Below are positions 16,966-26,721 of a stretch of 53,093 nt of DNA, one piece after another. The DNA lies in contig NZ_JAQRFN010000024.1 of assembly GCF_028598555.1 (NCBI RefSeq), positions 1 to 53,093 of the forward strand, in the 5' to 3' direction. Origin of the DNA: Xenorhabdus anantnagensis (GTDB taxonomy: Bacteria; Pseudomonadota; Gammaproteobacteria; Enterobacterales; Enterobacteriaceae). The notes below the pieces were generated by a model. The model did not search any database and was not told where the DNA came from. It saw only the letters and a list, made by a program, of their open reading frames with translations. A program made the translations under genes and the position numbers. Within the stretch, counting starts at the first letter, position 1; each line of letters starts with the position of its first letter.

Positions 16966-17824
16966 ATGGGAATAATATAAACCTGACGCAATGTTTATGA
17001 AAAATGTCATAGAAAATAAAATTAAAATAGAGAGAGAAATATTTGAGGGTGTTTATTTTAGTCAATGTCAAAAGTAGCCTTGGAAAAAAAGGGGAGGTAA
17101 TGTAAAAAACAAGGGCATGGTATGTATATCAATATAATTATTTCCCCTTCTTTCTTATTTTCAGGTGGCTTAGTTTTGTTTTTTGCATGAAGAGGTTATT
17201 CTTCATTTAAACTAAAATAACCACATTTGTAACAACACCAGTCAGTCACCTTGAATAATAAGAATAAATGGCTACTATAATAACTCTATGCCTATAATTT
17301 CATGTGAATTTACCCCCTGTCTTCAGGGAGGATTTTATGCGTTTTGTCTTTTCTTATAATAATCACCCTGTCTAAATGAATATAATTTAAATTTAGAGTG
17401 CATTAATTCAGAGAGCATCTGGACTGTACTGGTTAAATTATAATTTCAAACGAAAAACTGATAATATTTTGTTATCGGTTTTCAATTATGATTTAACACT
17501 GAATATTTTTTTATTCATCGTTCGTTTTTATTCACAGGTGTGACTCTTATCTTATAAGTTAACATTTAAGAAAAATCTTATAAAACATCATTCAGTCCTT
17601 TTTAATAACGCTAGCAGAAAAGGCAGATTAATGCTCTTTGTTTAAATGCTTAATGGGTTTAAATGAAAATAAATAGATTTGTTTTTTTGATTGACTGGTT
17701 TAATAAACCAAAGATATTGATTTGTGATGCAGGATATATTGCAAATTGGATAATAAACATCAAAGATAGCCTGTCCCTTTTTTATAAACACCTATTAATA
17801 ATTAACGAATTAATTTATTTAACT
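16966..17824. other. Long AT-rich leader before the TPS/CDI operon
   Basis: About 860 bp with no credible gene. Runs of A/T dominate and short direct and inverted A/T-rich repeats are frequent, the usual look of H-NS-bound upstream DNA in horizontally acquired loci. The promoter of the transporter-exoprotein operon should lie here, but no -35/-10 pair stands out enough to assign. Confidence 0.4.
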
Positions 17825-19534
17825 ATGGCAAACATAATCTCAAACAAAATAAGAGCCGGACTCTTGGGATGGACTGTATTCGTTATTTTGCCTGTACAAG
17901 CAGATACTGCCCCTGTTGTGCCCCAAATACAGCAACAGAGACAGGAACCGCCTCTGGAGGCTCCTTCTGCGGTACTGGACAGTCAGCGGCAACAGCAAAA
18001 AGCCTTGCTTGAGGCGGCGCATCAACAACGCGAGGATTTACAAAAATTCCAGTCATTGCCCATACCGCCAGCTGAGCGTGTCCCGGCAGATGACACCCAG
18101 TGCGTCACGATTAACAACATTACGTTTCAGGGGGCAGGTGCTTTATCTGAATCCGCACAGCGCAATCTGGCACAACCCTATTTACATCATTGCGTTACGC
18201 TCGCGGGGCTTAAGCAACTGGTGCGGACGGTGAGCAATGCTTATATCGCCGAGGGTTATATCACCTCGCAAGCATACCTGCCGGAACAGGATTTGACGGA
18301 GGGGCAACTTCGCATTGCGGTGATAGAAAGCGGGGTTGAAGCCATTGAAATTGAGGGTAAACCACCCCGTACGGCAAAGATGCTGTTTCCTGACAGGGTG
18401 GGACACATCTTAAACCTGCGGGATATTGAGCAGGGATTAGAACAACTTAACCGCCTGAGTTCTTCACGCTTTACCATTGATATCCAGCCCGGCACCCAAC
18501 CGGGCTATTCCATTGTGCATATCCGGCAACAGGCCGGCTTTTTTCCGGGCAAGGTGCGGTTAAATCTGGCCAACAGCGGACAAAAGGGGATCGGGGAGTA
18601 TCAGGCCAGTGCCGAATTGACATTAGATACCCCGTTGGGTTTTGGGGAGCAGTGGTTATTTTCCTGGACGCAGGATACGGATTTCAGGCCAGAACACCAC
18701 AACCGTAATCTGGCCCTGTCCGTGAGCATCCCTTATGGGTACTGGACGGCACGTTATCACTATTTTCGCAATACCGCCCTGCAATCGCTGCAAATAATGG
18801 CTAAAAATTATCCCTATGCCAGTGAGAACCTGATCCATCAAATGGATATCGGCCGGACTCTGTACCGTGATGGCAGACAAAAGCTGGGTTTACAGTTTAG
18901 CGTACGGCATAAAACCGTGAAAAAGGCGTTGGGGGGTTACACCCTCACCACAAGCAGCCCGGTGATCAGAACGGCCAATATTCATCCCCAGTACAGTACC
19001 CGGCTGGGCGGGGGCTATTTGACATTCAGCCCCACCTTTGAATACGGGAACGTGGTGATATCACCCCCCTTGGCTGCCCGAAACACGTTCCGTAAATTCA
19101 ATTTGAGCAGCAGCTATTACTATCCGATTACCGCCAATACCGCTTATTTAACGTCATTTTACGGGCAACTGAGTCCTGACAATCTGTTGTTTTCTGAACA
19201 ACTGTCATTGGGGGGATTGTATTCAGTGCGTGGATTTAAAACGCAATCCCTGAGTGGCAACCAGGGATTTTTTTTGCGGCAGGAAATTATTCACGCGCTT
19301 AATCCTGTTCAGGTTGATGCGCTGACACTCACCGGGGCATTGGATTATGGCTATTTATTTGGACAGCCCCGTTACGGGGTAGAAGAAGCCCGGTTATTGG
19401 GCGCGGCTTTTGGCGTCACATTGAAAAAGCGTGCGTTGAGTGCCCGCCTGATGCTGGGTAAACCTTTGCACTTCCCACACACACTTAAACCGGATGCCTG
19501 GTCGCTTTATGCGGCGGCCTCACTCGAATTTTAA
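17825..19534 (+). CDS. cdiB: TpsB/CdiB outer-membrane transporter (ShlB/FhaC family)
   Basis: Omp85-superfamily transporter that exports the adjacent TpsA protein through the outer membrane. Start chosen at ATG 17825 because a signal peptide follows (AGLLGWTVFVILPVQADT); longer readings from 17663 put ~54 implausible residues in front. The 569-aa protein has a Gln-rich linker, POTRA domain 1 (NITFQGAGALSESAQRNL with a Cys pair in DDTQC and HHC, as in ShlB), POTRA 2 (EAIEIEGKPPRTAKMLFP) and a 16-strand barrel. The L6 motif VRGF is in GGLYSVRGFKTQSLSG, and the C terminus ends in Phe (SLEF) as required for BAM insertion. No strong Shine-Dalgarno sequence is visible. It is separated from the exoprotein gene by 26 bases. 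Confidence 0.92.
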   Translation: MANIISNKIRAGLLGWTVFVILPVQADTAPVVPQIQQQRQEPPLEAPSAVLDSQRQQQKALLEAAHQQREDLQKFQSLPIPPAERVPADDTQCVTINNITFQGAGALSESAQRNLAQPYLHHCVTLAGLKQLVRTVSNAYIAEGYITSQAYLPEQDLTEGQLRIAVIESGVEAIEIEGKPPRTAKMLFPDRVGHILNLRDIEQGLEQLNRLSSSRFTIDIQPGTQPGYSIVHIRQQAGFFPGKVRLNLANSGQKGIGEYQASAELTLDTPLGFGEQWLFSWTQDTDFRPEHHNRNLALSVSIPYGYWTARYHYFRNTALQSLQIMAKNYPYASENLIHQMDIGRTLYRDGRQKLGLQFSVRHKTVKKALGGYTLTTSSPVIRTANIHPQYSTRLGGGYLTFSPTFEYGNVVISPPLAARNTFRKFNLSSSYYYPITANTAYLTSFYGQLSPDNLLFSEQLSLGGLYSVRGFKTQSLSGNQGFFLRQEIIHALNPVQVDALTLTGALDYGYLFGQPRYGVEEARLLGAAFGVTLKKRALSARLMLGKPLHFPHTLKPDAWSLYAAASLEF

Positions 19535-19560
19535 GTTTCCCCTGATAAAAGGTACTGATT

Positions 19561-22500
19561 ATGTCCAGGAAACACGTTCCGAAAATGAAGCCCCTGAGCT
19601 ATCTGCTTATTTATATCATGGCGGTATATCCACTGCATCCCGCCATGGGGGCGGCCAGTCAACAGGCCGAAACGCCTTCGTACGATGAGACCACGGTGGT
19701 GACCGAGCACTACATTATAGAAGACGAAGATTATACCCTCCAACGATTTGTGCCGGTTGTGAATATTGCCCGGCCTAATGCAGCGGGAGTGACCCGTATT
19801 CCCTGGGGGGAACTGAATGTCTCAAGGGGAAATGACATCGTGTTTAATAATGCGCTCAGTGAGACAGAGCTTTCCAATGTAGTGCCCGGGGGTAAAGTCT
19901 GGGCCAACCCGAATTTTGACGGGAAAGCGGCTAACCTGATTGTTAATGAAGTACTGGGGCAATCGCCTTCACAACTGGAAGGGGTGATTGAAGTGGCGGG
20001 GCAAAAAGCGGCAATGGTTATCGCTAACCCGAACGGTATTCACTGTGACCCCTGCCATTTTATTAATACGTCCAATGTCACCTTAACGACAGGAGATCCA
20101 CTATTTTATCCCGATACCGGGAGGCTGGCGGCTATTGATGTCAACCAGGGCACTGTCACCGTCGGAGAACAGGGAATTGATGCGACGAACGCAGATTACC
20201 TGGATATCATCAGCCGTGCCACCGTGATTAATGGTGAAATCAGGGCTAAAAATCTGTCGCTGACACAAGGTGCCAATCGGGTTGATTTTCATTCTGGACA
20301 GGTTATTCCCATTGAAGGGCAAGGGGTAAAACCCCAATTGGCGGTTGATACGCGGGCGATGGGGGGCATGTACGCGGATAAAATCCGCCTGGTGGGCACA
20401 GAAAAGGGAGTGGGTGTTAATCTCACCAATCTGAGGACAAGCCAGGATGATATCGGGTTAGTGGTTGACGGTAAAGTGACCCTGAGTAAGGTACAGGCTA
20501 AAACGGATATTAATGTCCGCAGTGATGCCATTGACATTGACAAGGCCGCTGTGTTCAAGAAAAACGTGATACAGGCAGGGAAAGATATTACGTTTGCCGC
20601 GAATAGGTTGACGAATCAGGGGGAGGTGACGGCAGGGAATGATATGCGCCTGTTTGTTGACCATTTAAATAATGAGAATTATTCGTTGCTTCAGGCAAAC
20701 CAGAACTTGTGGTTGCAAAAAGATGCAACGGGTAATTTATCGACCCGGGTTGACAATAACGGTCTGTACGCAAGACTGAACGCGGCGCAGGGCGATCTCG
20801 TTGTCCGGACTAAAGAATTGACCCACAGCCAGAGAGCCGGACTGACTTCGGGGGCGAATGCTTACATTAATGCGACTTCGCTTGAGATGAGAGGAGAGAG
20901 TGTTAACCCGACTGAGAATGACAAAAACCGGATAAGTGCCGCGAAAAATCTCATCTTAACCGGCAATACATTTGATGCACGATATGGCAGGCTTGCAGCT
21001 GGAAATAGCCTGGTTGCTGATTTCAAAGATAAACTCACCGTGGACCAAATGGAAATTGCTGGCCAACATGTTTTGATGAATGCGGGTAACATAAGCTCTT
21101 CTTATGACAAATTTATGTTACCTGACCAAACAAGACACGCGGAATATAATGTCTCACTTATAGCGGATCGTGACCTTTCTATTGGAGGCACAGATTTTTT
21201 GCAGACTCCCAATAGACTGACGTTAATTGCGGGAAATGACCTCTATATCAACGGCGCAGCCAAGGTATTGGACTGGTCCAGTCATCATCTTGATTTTCTT
21301 GCACGTAAGGGGAATATTCATCTTTACGGCCCTGGAATGGCATCTGAACGTTCTGGCTGGCTGAAAACTTCTGATACGTTGCGAATGCAGGCAGGGCAGT
21401 CTATCCGCTTGAGTGACAATGTGAGCCTGAGCGCGAAGAAGGACATCGAATTGATTGCAGGTAAGGACATTTCACTGATTGCAGACAGGTATAATAAGGT
21501 GCCGACACGGCAATCGACGGTGGATGCCAATGGCATTTTGCGGTTGTGGGCCGATCACGGTATCCAGACTAATAACGTGAGCCTGCATGGGGAACACATT
21601 GAGCTGATGTCGGATAAAGGCGCGATAAACCTGGCATCGTCCTCTCCGAACGCAGGCGTTACTGCCAGAGAAGATGTGCGGTTAGTCGCTGACAGCGATA
21701 TCGACATGACTGACATCCCTGTACACGCGAAAAATGTTGAGTTTCTTTCGCGCCAACGTAACATTTCCGTACGGACTTCCGTACTACAGGGCATTGAGAA
21801 TCTGATCAGCGTCAGCGATACCATACGCCTGTTTGCAGGCAATTCACTTTTTTTTGTCCCCAAAAAGCCGTTTAACTTAGCCAAAAACATTACGTTAAAT
21901 ACAAATTATCTGGGGCTTACTGATCTAGAGGTGAATGCAAAGGAAGATTTAACGCTGGTTGGTAAGATAATTTCCTTTCAGAATACCATCTTGAGTGGGA
22001 AAAATGTTGATCTTATCGCGCGCGGCGAAGAGGGGCTTCTGTTGTTTGGTGAGATTGGCGGGAGCCACAAACCTTTATCTCTTAGGGCCTCAGAAAATTT
22101 GCGGATTTCGGCAGATAAAAATCTGGTGCTGGGCTGGTCTCCGACGCCCGATAACACCTGGATGCAGGCGCACAATCTTTCGTTAAGTGCCGGTCAGGAT
22201 CTTACTGTTACCTCAACCCAGTTATTAAAGGTGACGGGCGATCTGCAGTTGTTTGCGGGCAATGATGTTAACTTGGTCGGGGCGGGAATGGAGGCCGGGC
22301 AACAAATCAGGGTGGGCGCGGGCCGGGATATTGTTATGCACAGACCCGATGCAACAGACTGGCTTCAGACTGTTGACAGCGAGGTCGCACGAATTGATGG
22401 TGCCGGCGGGGCTAAGATTGTTGCCGGTGATCATCTGCAACTCCGCGCAGGCCGGGATATTACCGGGCGGTTTACCCAACTCACCTCGACGGGCGGTGAT

Positions 22501-25257
22501 GTTTCCGTTAATGCCGGCCAGGATCTGGCTTTCCTCAGTCATAAATATGTTTCTGGTGCAAACATTGTCGCGGGGATAAATGCCCTCAATGCCGGCAAAA
22601 ACCTGATACTCTCTGCGGCAGGGGATCTGTCAGCCAATGCCGCAAACCTGACTTCTGGCCGTGATATGACGATATCTGCGGGGGGAAATATCCGTTTTGA
22701 ATCGGTACAAGAACAGCGCGAGGAAGGCAATACTGAATATTTTCTTCACCGCCCCAGCCAGTTGAATAGTGGGGGAGCACTCACCGTCAGCGCTCAGGGC
22801 AGTATTTTGTTTCAGGCAACCTCATTGGCAGCCAAAGGGATAATGGATATTGCGGCCAAAGGCGGTTTTCTGTACGCACAGGCCATGGAAGAGATCTATA
22901 AATGGGAAGAAACCAAGAAAGAATGTAGGCGCATCCTGGGTGTAAAATCTTGCCGGCTGGCAGGTTCGAAGACCGAAACACGAAAAAAAGAGCGTTCAAC
23001 CAATAAAGTGACTGAGTTTGTTGCCGGTGGTGATATTAATTTGATGGCAAAAGATGATGTCACGCTGGAAGCGAGCCGGATCGAAACTCATAACAATGCG
23101 AAAATTACCAGCCAGACCGGAAAAGTCAACTTTAAGGCGGTGCCCAATATCGCGTTTGAGCAGACTATCAAACATTCAAAAGGGTTTTTCATTACCCATC
23201 ATGATCAAGGCAGTCATGAGAAAACCTGGGTCATCCCGTCAGTAAGGGTGGGGGGGACATTAACGGTCGATGCGGCGAAAGGCATTGATGCCGATGTGAA
23301 AATGAAGGAGGGACAGTTATTTGATGAGGCGTTAACCCATCTCGGCAATACCCCCGGCACAGAATGGATGAAAGATCTTCGAAAGCGTGATGATGTTCAG
23401 TGGCATACCGTCAAAGACGTCTACACCAGCTGGAACAAAAAAAACCAGGGCTTAAGTCCGGTTGCGGGGGCGATCATTGCCATTGCCGTTGCGGCGGTCA
23501 CCGCCGGTTCGGGGTTAGCCGGCATGGCAGGACAGGGGGCGGTGGCGACAACAGGCGCAACGGGGGCGATGGGGAGCGCAATTTATGGGGCTGCGTATAG
23601 CGGTATGATTGCCCTGACCTCGCAGGCGGCGGTTGCCCTGGTTGAAAATCAGGGCAATCTCACCAAGGCTCTGGAATCTCTGGCGAAACGTGATTCAATT
23701 AAATCCCTGATCACGCAGATGGTTGTGGGGGGCGCATTAGCCGGGTTGGATCACCGGATGGGCTGGCAGAAAATCGTGAGCGATACGGGGAGGGTGACTC
23801 CCATGCCCACAGACGTCCAGCTTCCCCTATTGAACGATCATGACTGGGGGCAGGTTTTCAAGCGTGTCGCGGCACAGTCTGTCGTCAGTTCAACCCTCGG
23901 CACGGCGATTAATGGCGGCAGTTTTAAGGACAATCTGCAAACGGCATTACTGAACAATGTCGGCAATCAGATCCATGCGGAAGGCGCTAAACTGATTGGG
24001 GATAACGGGGAAATTCTGGGCGCGCCGGGAAAAATGCTGAGTCATGGTGTGGTTGCCGGCCTGAGTGCGGAAATTGCAGGGGGAGATGCCAAAGCGGCGG
24101 TGGCCGGTGCGCTGGCGGCTGAATTGGCGGCCATCTCGATGGAAAGCCGGCTCTTTGAACCGGCATATAAGAACGAAACTGAACGGCAAATGCATAAAAT
24201 TCAGCAAGCCCTGCTGGGGAATGAAACCAAGGCCCAGACAGCGAAAGTTATCGGGGCATTGTCCGGGGCGTTGATTAGCCGTACCCCGGAAGGGGCTTAT
24301 AGCGCGGCCAACAGTGCCGAACTGGTCTATCGCAATAACTATGAAGATCATCAGTGGGGTCGGATGGCGGATGAAAATGGCAGGGATATGTTGGCGGCAT
24401 CCCAGGGCGATCACGCAGCGGCAGAACGTGTGGCCGCCCGGCGGGACGGGGCGATTGTGGCCCTTGCGGTTGCCGGTGGGGGATATGCGGGGGTTTATGC
24501 GGGCACTTTGTTGGTGGGGAGTTCTGCCCGCATGGTACAAGCGGGGCTGGCAGCCCTTGAGGGCTGTAAGGCGGGGTTTTTTCTGTGTTTGAATAAGGCC
24601 GGGATTTTTGCTGCCGATGTCGTTGGGTCAGAAGCGGCTTTAGGCACCGGTGCTGCAACGGGGGTGAAAGTCCTGGGCAGTTCGACAGAGACGACAAAGC
24701 ATTTGGCCGAGCAATTGAGTCATACCTCAGCGTCGTTGTTTAAAAAGCAGAAGCCGGATACCAATGTGCTGGTACGTGGATTAAAAGACGATATCTCGTA
24801 TCTGGAGCGTAATTCGGCGACCTCAACCGTCTCTGCGGCAGAATCGGGGATTCTGTGGGGACAGGGAAATATGAAACAGGGGATGCCGTGGGAAGATTAT
24901 GTCGGAACGCAGCTGCCTGCCGGTTCACGGTTGCCGCTAGGCTTTAAGGTTTTTGACTATCATGATATAGATACGGGGTTGGCGGTGAGCGTGAAGTCAC
25001 TGGATACCCAGACATTGTCAAAACTGAACAAACCGAGCCAGATATATTATTCTATTAAAGGCAATATTGATAAAGCGGCTCAATTTAGCGGAGCTTCACT
25101 TGCTGATAAAGAATTGACGTCAGCAATGATTAGCCGTAAGGAAATTCGCTTGGCGGTTCCGATTAATACAACCGCAGTACAGTGGAGTGAGGTCAATCGG
25201 GCTATTGAGTACGGGAAAACTCATGGCGTGGATGTGGTAGTGACACAGGTAAAATAA
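19561..25257 (+). CDS. cdiA: CdiA-like TPS exoprotein with nuclease-type C-terminal toxin
   Basis: 1898-aa surface/secreted toxin-delivery protein. It has a signal peptide (LLIYIMAVYPLHPAMGA), then the TPS secretion domain (about residues 60-250) with the ANPNGIHCDPCHFINTSNVT block that combines NPNGI and the CxxC found in ShlA/CdiA proteins. Long beta-helical repeats (AGxDxxLxA patterns) fill residues 300-1200. A DUF637-type pre-toxin region with a hydrophobic Ala/Gly stretch (AGAIIAIAVAAVTAGSGLAG) starts near residue 1298. There is no VENN motif. The tip (about 1745-1898) has GMPWEDYVG, FDYHDIDTG and LAVSVKSLD, an E...D...xVK arrangement fitting a PD-(D/E)xK nuclease. AAAGG precedes the ATG. 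At 1898 aa it is short for CdiA, so a short-reach CDI toxin or hemolysin-like TpsA are both possible; the following immunity gene favours CDI. Confidence 0.88.
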   Translation: MSRKHVPKMKPLSYLLIYIMAVYPLHPAMGAASQQAETPSYDETTVVTEHYIIEDEDYTLQRFVPVVNIARPNAAGVTRIPWGELNVSRGNDIVFNNALSETELSNVVPGGKVWANPNFDGKAANLIVNEVLGQSPSQLEGVIEVAGQKAAMVIANPNGIHCDPCHFINTSNVTLTTGDPLFYPDTGRLAAIDVNQGTVTVGEQGIDATNADYLDIISRATVINGEIRAKNLSLTQGANRVDFHSGQVIPIEGQGVKPQLAVDTRAMGGMYADKIRLVGTEKGVGVNLTNLRTSQDDIGLVVDGKVTLSKVQAKTDINVRSDAIDIDKAAVFKKNVIQAGKDITFAANRLTNQGEVTAGNDMRLFVDHLNNENYSLLQANQNLWLQKDATGNLSTRVDNNGLYARLNAAQGDLVVRTKELTHSQRAGLTSGANAYINATSLEMRGESVNPTENDKNRISAAKNLILTGNTFDARYGRLAAGNSLVADFKDKLTVDQMEIAGQHVLMNAGNISSSYDKFMLPDQTRHAEYNVSLIADRDLSIGGTDFLQTPNRLTLIAGNDLYINGAAKVLDWSSHHLDFLARKGNIHLYGPGMASERSGWLKTSDTLRMQAGQSIRLSDNVSLSAKKDIELIAGKDISLIADRYNKVPTRQSTVDANGILRLWADHGIQTNNVSLHGEHIELMSDKGAINLASSSPNAGVTAREDVRLVADSDIDMTDIPVHAKNVEFLSRQRNISVRTSVLQGIENLISVSDTIRLFAGNSLFFVPKKPFNLAKNITLNTNYLGLTDLEVNAKEDLTLVGKIISFQNTILSGKNVDLIARGEEGLLLFGEIGGSHKPLSLRASENLRISADKNLVLGWSPTPDNTWMQAHNLSLSAGQDLTVTSTQLLKVTGDLQLFAGNDVNLVGAGMEAGQQIRVGAGRDIVMHRPDATDWLQTVDSEVARIDGAGGAKIVAGDHLQLRAGRDITGRFTQLTSTGGDVSVNAGQDLAFLSHKYVSGANIVAGINALNAGKNLILSAAGDLSANAANLTSGRDMTISAGGNIRFESVQEQREEGNTEYFLHRPSQLNSGGALTVSAQGSILFQATSLAAKGIMDIAAKGGFLYAQAMEEIYKWEETKKECRRILGVKSCRLAGSKTETRKKERSTNKVTEFVAGGDINLMAKDDVTLEASRIETHNNAKITSQTGKVNFKAVPNIAFEQTIKHSKGFFITHHDQGSHEKTWVIPSVRVGGTLTVDAAKGIDADVKMKEGQLFDEALTHLGNTPGTEWMKDLRKRDDVQWHTVKDVYTSWNKKNQGLSPVAGAIIAIAVAAVTAGSGLAGMAGQGAVATTGATGAMGSAIYGAAYSGMIALTSQAAVALVENQGNLTKALESLAKRDSIKSLITQMVVGGALAGLDHRMGWQKIVSDTGRVTPMPTDVQLPLLNDHDWGQVFKRVAAQSVVSSTLGTAINGGSFKDNLQTALLNNVGNQIHAEGAKLIGDNGEILGAPGKMLSHGVVAGLSAEIAGGDAKAAVAGALAAELAAISMESRLFEPAYKNETERQMHKIQQALLGNETKAQTAKVIGALSGALISRTPEGAYSAANSAELVYRNNYEDHQWGRMADENGRDMLAASQGDHAAAERVAARRDGAIVALAVAGGGYAGVYAGTLLVGSSARMVQAGLAALEGCKAGFFLCLNKAGIFAADVVGSEAALGTGAATGVKVLGSSTETTKHLAEQLSHTSASLFKKQKPDTNVLVRGLKDDISYLERNSATSTVSAAESGILWGQGNMKQGMPWEDYVGTQLPAGSRLPLGFKVFDYHDIDTGLAVSVKSLDTQTLSKLNKPSQIYYSIKGNIDKAAQFSGASLADKELTSAMISRKEIRLAVPINTTAVQWSEVNRAIEYGKTHGVDVVVTQVK

Positions 25258-25258
25258 G

Positions 25259-25792
25259 ATGAAAGAGATTGTAAAAACGGCCTGGGCTTCTGTGTTTGCC
25301 AATGAAGATTTTATCTGCATAACAACTTATTCAGGATATATCAGTTGCCAACGTGACCCTTTGGGTGCCCAGCATTTGGTGCCCCACAGCACTGATGATC
25401 AGGCGCTGGGGCGGTTACTCAAAGATGCGTTGGCACAGAGTCGTTTTGTAACCGCTGCTCCCCGTGATGATGTGTGGCAACATCCTGACGTGACTTTTGA
25501 TAGGGGGCTGTATGATTATGACAGTACACTTCAGCGCTATGCCGACTGGGTAAAAAATCTGATGGCACAGTATCAGTACAAAACGAAACGCGCCCTGTTT
25601 AAGAAGATGAAAAAATGTTCAATAACATGTCAGGAAGGAAAAATGACTATCCGTCCAAGCTATCATAAAACACTGGAGTCCTGGACGGGAGATCATTTAT
25701 CTGAATCAGACCACGTGATACTTGCTGCTGACAGCCCTGATGCTGAGATTGGCGCAGGGATAAGGCTGGCGCTGAGCCGGTGTAAAGGCTAA
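25259..25792 (+). CDS. cdiI: CdiI immunity protein (DUF1436 type)
   Basis: Cytosolic immunity protein that should neutralise the C-terminal toxin of the preceding exoprotein. 177 aa; the start codon lies one base after the cdiA stop, so translation is coupled. The C-terminal half carries the family signature: YKTKRALFKKMKKCSI, KMTIRPSYHKTLESW and DHVILAADSPDAEIGAGIRL followed by ALSRC. DUF1436 proteins are known CDI immunity proteins, including partners of nuclease-type CdiA tips. A strong terminator closes the operon, and no second orphan toxin/immunity pair follows. Confidence 0.85.
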   Translation: MKEIVKTAWASVFANEDFICITTYSGYISCQRDPLGAQHLVPHSTDDQALGRLLKDALAQSRFVTAAPRDDVWQHPDVTFDRGLYDYDSTLQRYADWVKNLMAQYQYKTKRALFKKMKKCSITCQEGKMTIRPSYHKTLESWTGDHLSESDHVILAADSPDAEIGAGIRLALSRCKG

Positions 25793-25797
25793 ACCAG

Positions 25798-25826
25798 AAA
25801 TCCCAGCCAAAAGCTGGGATTTTTTT
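25798..25826 (+). terminator. Intrinsic terminator of the CDI operon
   Basis: AAATCCCAGC and GCTGGGATTT form a 10-bp stem with a CAAAA loop, followed by TTTT. It sits six bases after the cdiI stop. Confidence 0.92.
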
Positions 25827-26678
25827 ATCTATAAGCATGATGGTGATGAAGTATTGGTATGAATATTTCATTTCATGGGATGAATATATTGGTGTTTTTA
25901 TCGCTTAATTTACGGGGCTGTAATTTTCCACATTTAACTCTCAGGACTTAATGGAATATAATTATGATTAAAATTTATGTTGTAGTTATTCACTGTGGTT
26001 TTTTAGAGAAACCCCATAATAAAATGGGGTAAGAGGGCTGTTTTCTGATATTAGCGGTTACCATTTAAAAGTATTTCAAAGTGGTCTTAAAAGGACCAAT
26101 TATTATTAACCTAATAGATTTTATATGACTATTTATAACATATCATTATGAGATTTATATCACAATTATCTACTCCAATTAATTTTCTTGGTTGATTTTC
26201 ATTCTAATTAATAAGGTGGGTAATTATCTATTATATAGAGTGATGGACTGAATGACTTGATATATATTTTATTGGAATAAGATGTGATGAAAATGTATGT
26301 AAATTTAAAGTAGATTTATTTTTGTCAGAAAAAATAACGGATAAATATAGTAAAAATAAAAAGATATACTGGGTCGCGTATTCAAAATGTTGATTGGTCT
26401 TAAACATAATATTCTCTTTTGATAAAAGTCCTGATGACTTTGTCATGCATTTCCTGCAAAAAGGGGGGATACACGAGGAACAACAAATTGAATACGTGAC
26501 CGTTATCTGGTAGGAGAAAAATCAGTGACAACAGCTATTATTGGTATATCGGAGTGACGAAAACGAATGTTAGCAGTGAGTTTATTTATATAATCCCAGA
26601 GTTTGCTAGTGGGCAGACTGAAAATATGATCCTAAGATCATTAATGGATTAATGGCGAAGAAATATGCTAGCCGTTAA
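25827..26678. other. AT-rich gap without genes
   Basis: About 850 bp with no credible gene; a 71-codon minus frame at 26231-26446 lacks a ribosome binding site and family features. A small hairpin ACCCCAT-AATAAA-ATGGGGT lies at about 26011-26031. Bases near 26430 (GATGACTTTGTCATGCA) recall sequence near IS1 ends, but the match is short. Confidence 0.4.
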
Positions 26679-26706
26679 ATATTGCTCCTCATTTGAGGAG
26701 CAATAT
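26679..26706 (-). terminator. Hairpin downstream of the permease operon
   Basis: ATATTGCTCCTCA and TGAGGAGCAATAT form a perfect 13-bp stem with a 2-base loop, 16 bases past the permease stop. No long T-run follows on the minus strand, but position and strength fit a terminator. Confidence 0.65.
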
Positions 26707-26721
26707 CATAGCTACATGAAG

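Noticed and set aside
23947-24697. Long antisense frames inside cdiA (up to 197 codons)
   Set aside because: They are mirror frames of a GC-richer coding stretch, have no ribosome binding site and show low-complexity Pro/Arg/His composition.
26231-26446. 71-codon minus-strand frame
   Set aside because: No ribosome binding site or recognisable motif, in very AT-rich DNA; likely chance.
26425-26460. Sequence like an IS1 right end (GATGACTTTGTCATGCA)
   Set aside because: Match is under 20 bases, partly palindromic and has no adjacent IS1 coding sequence or paired end.
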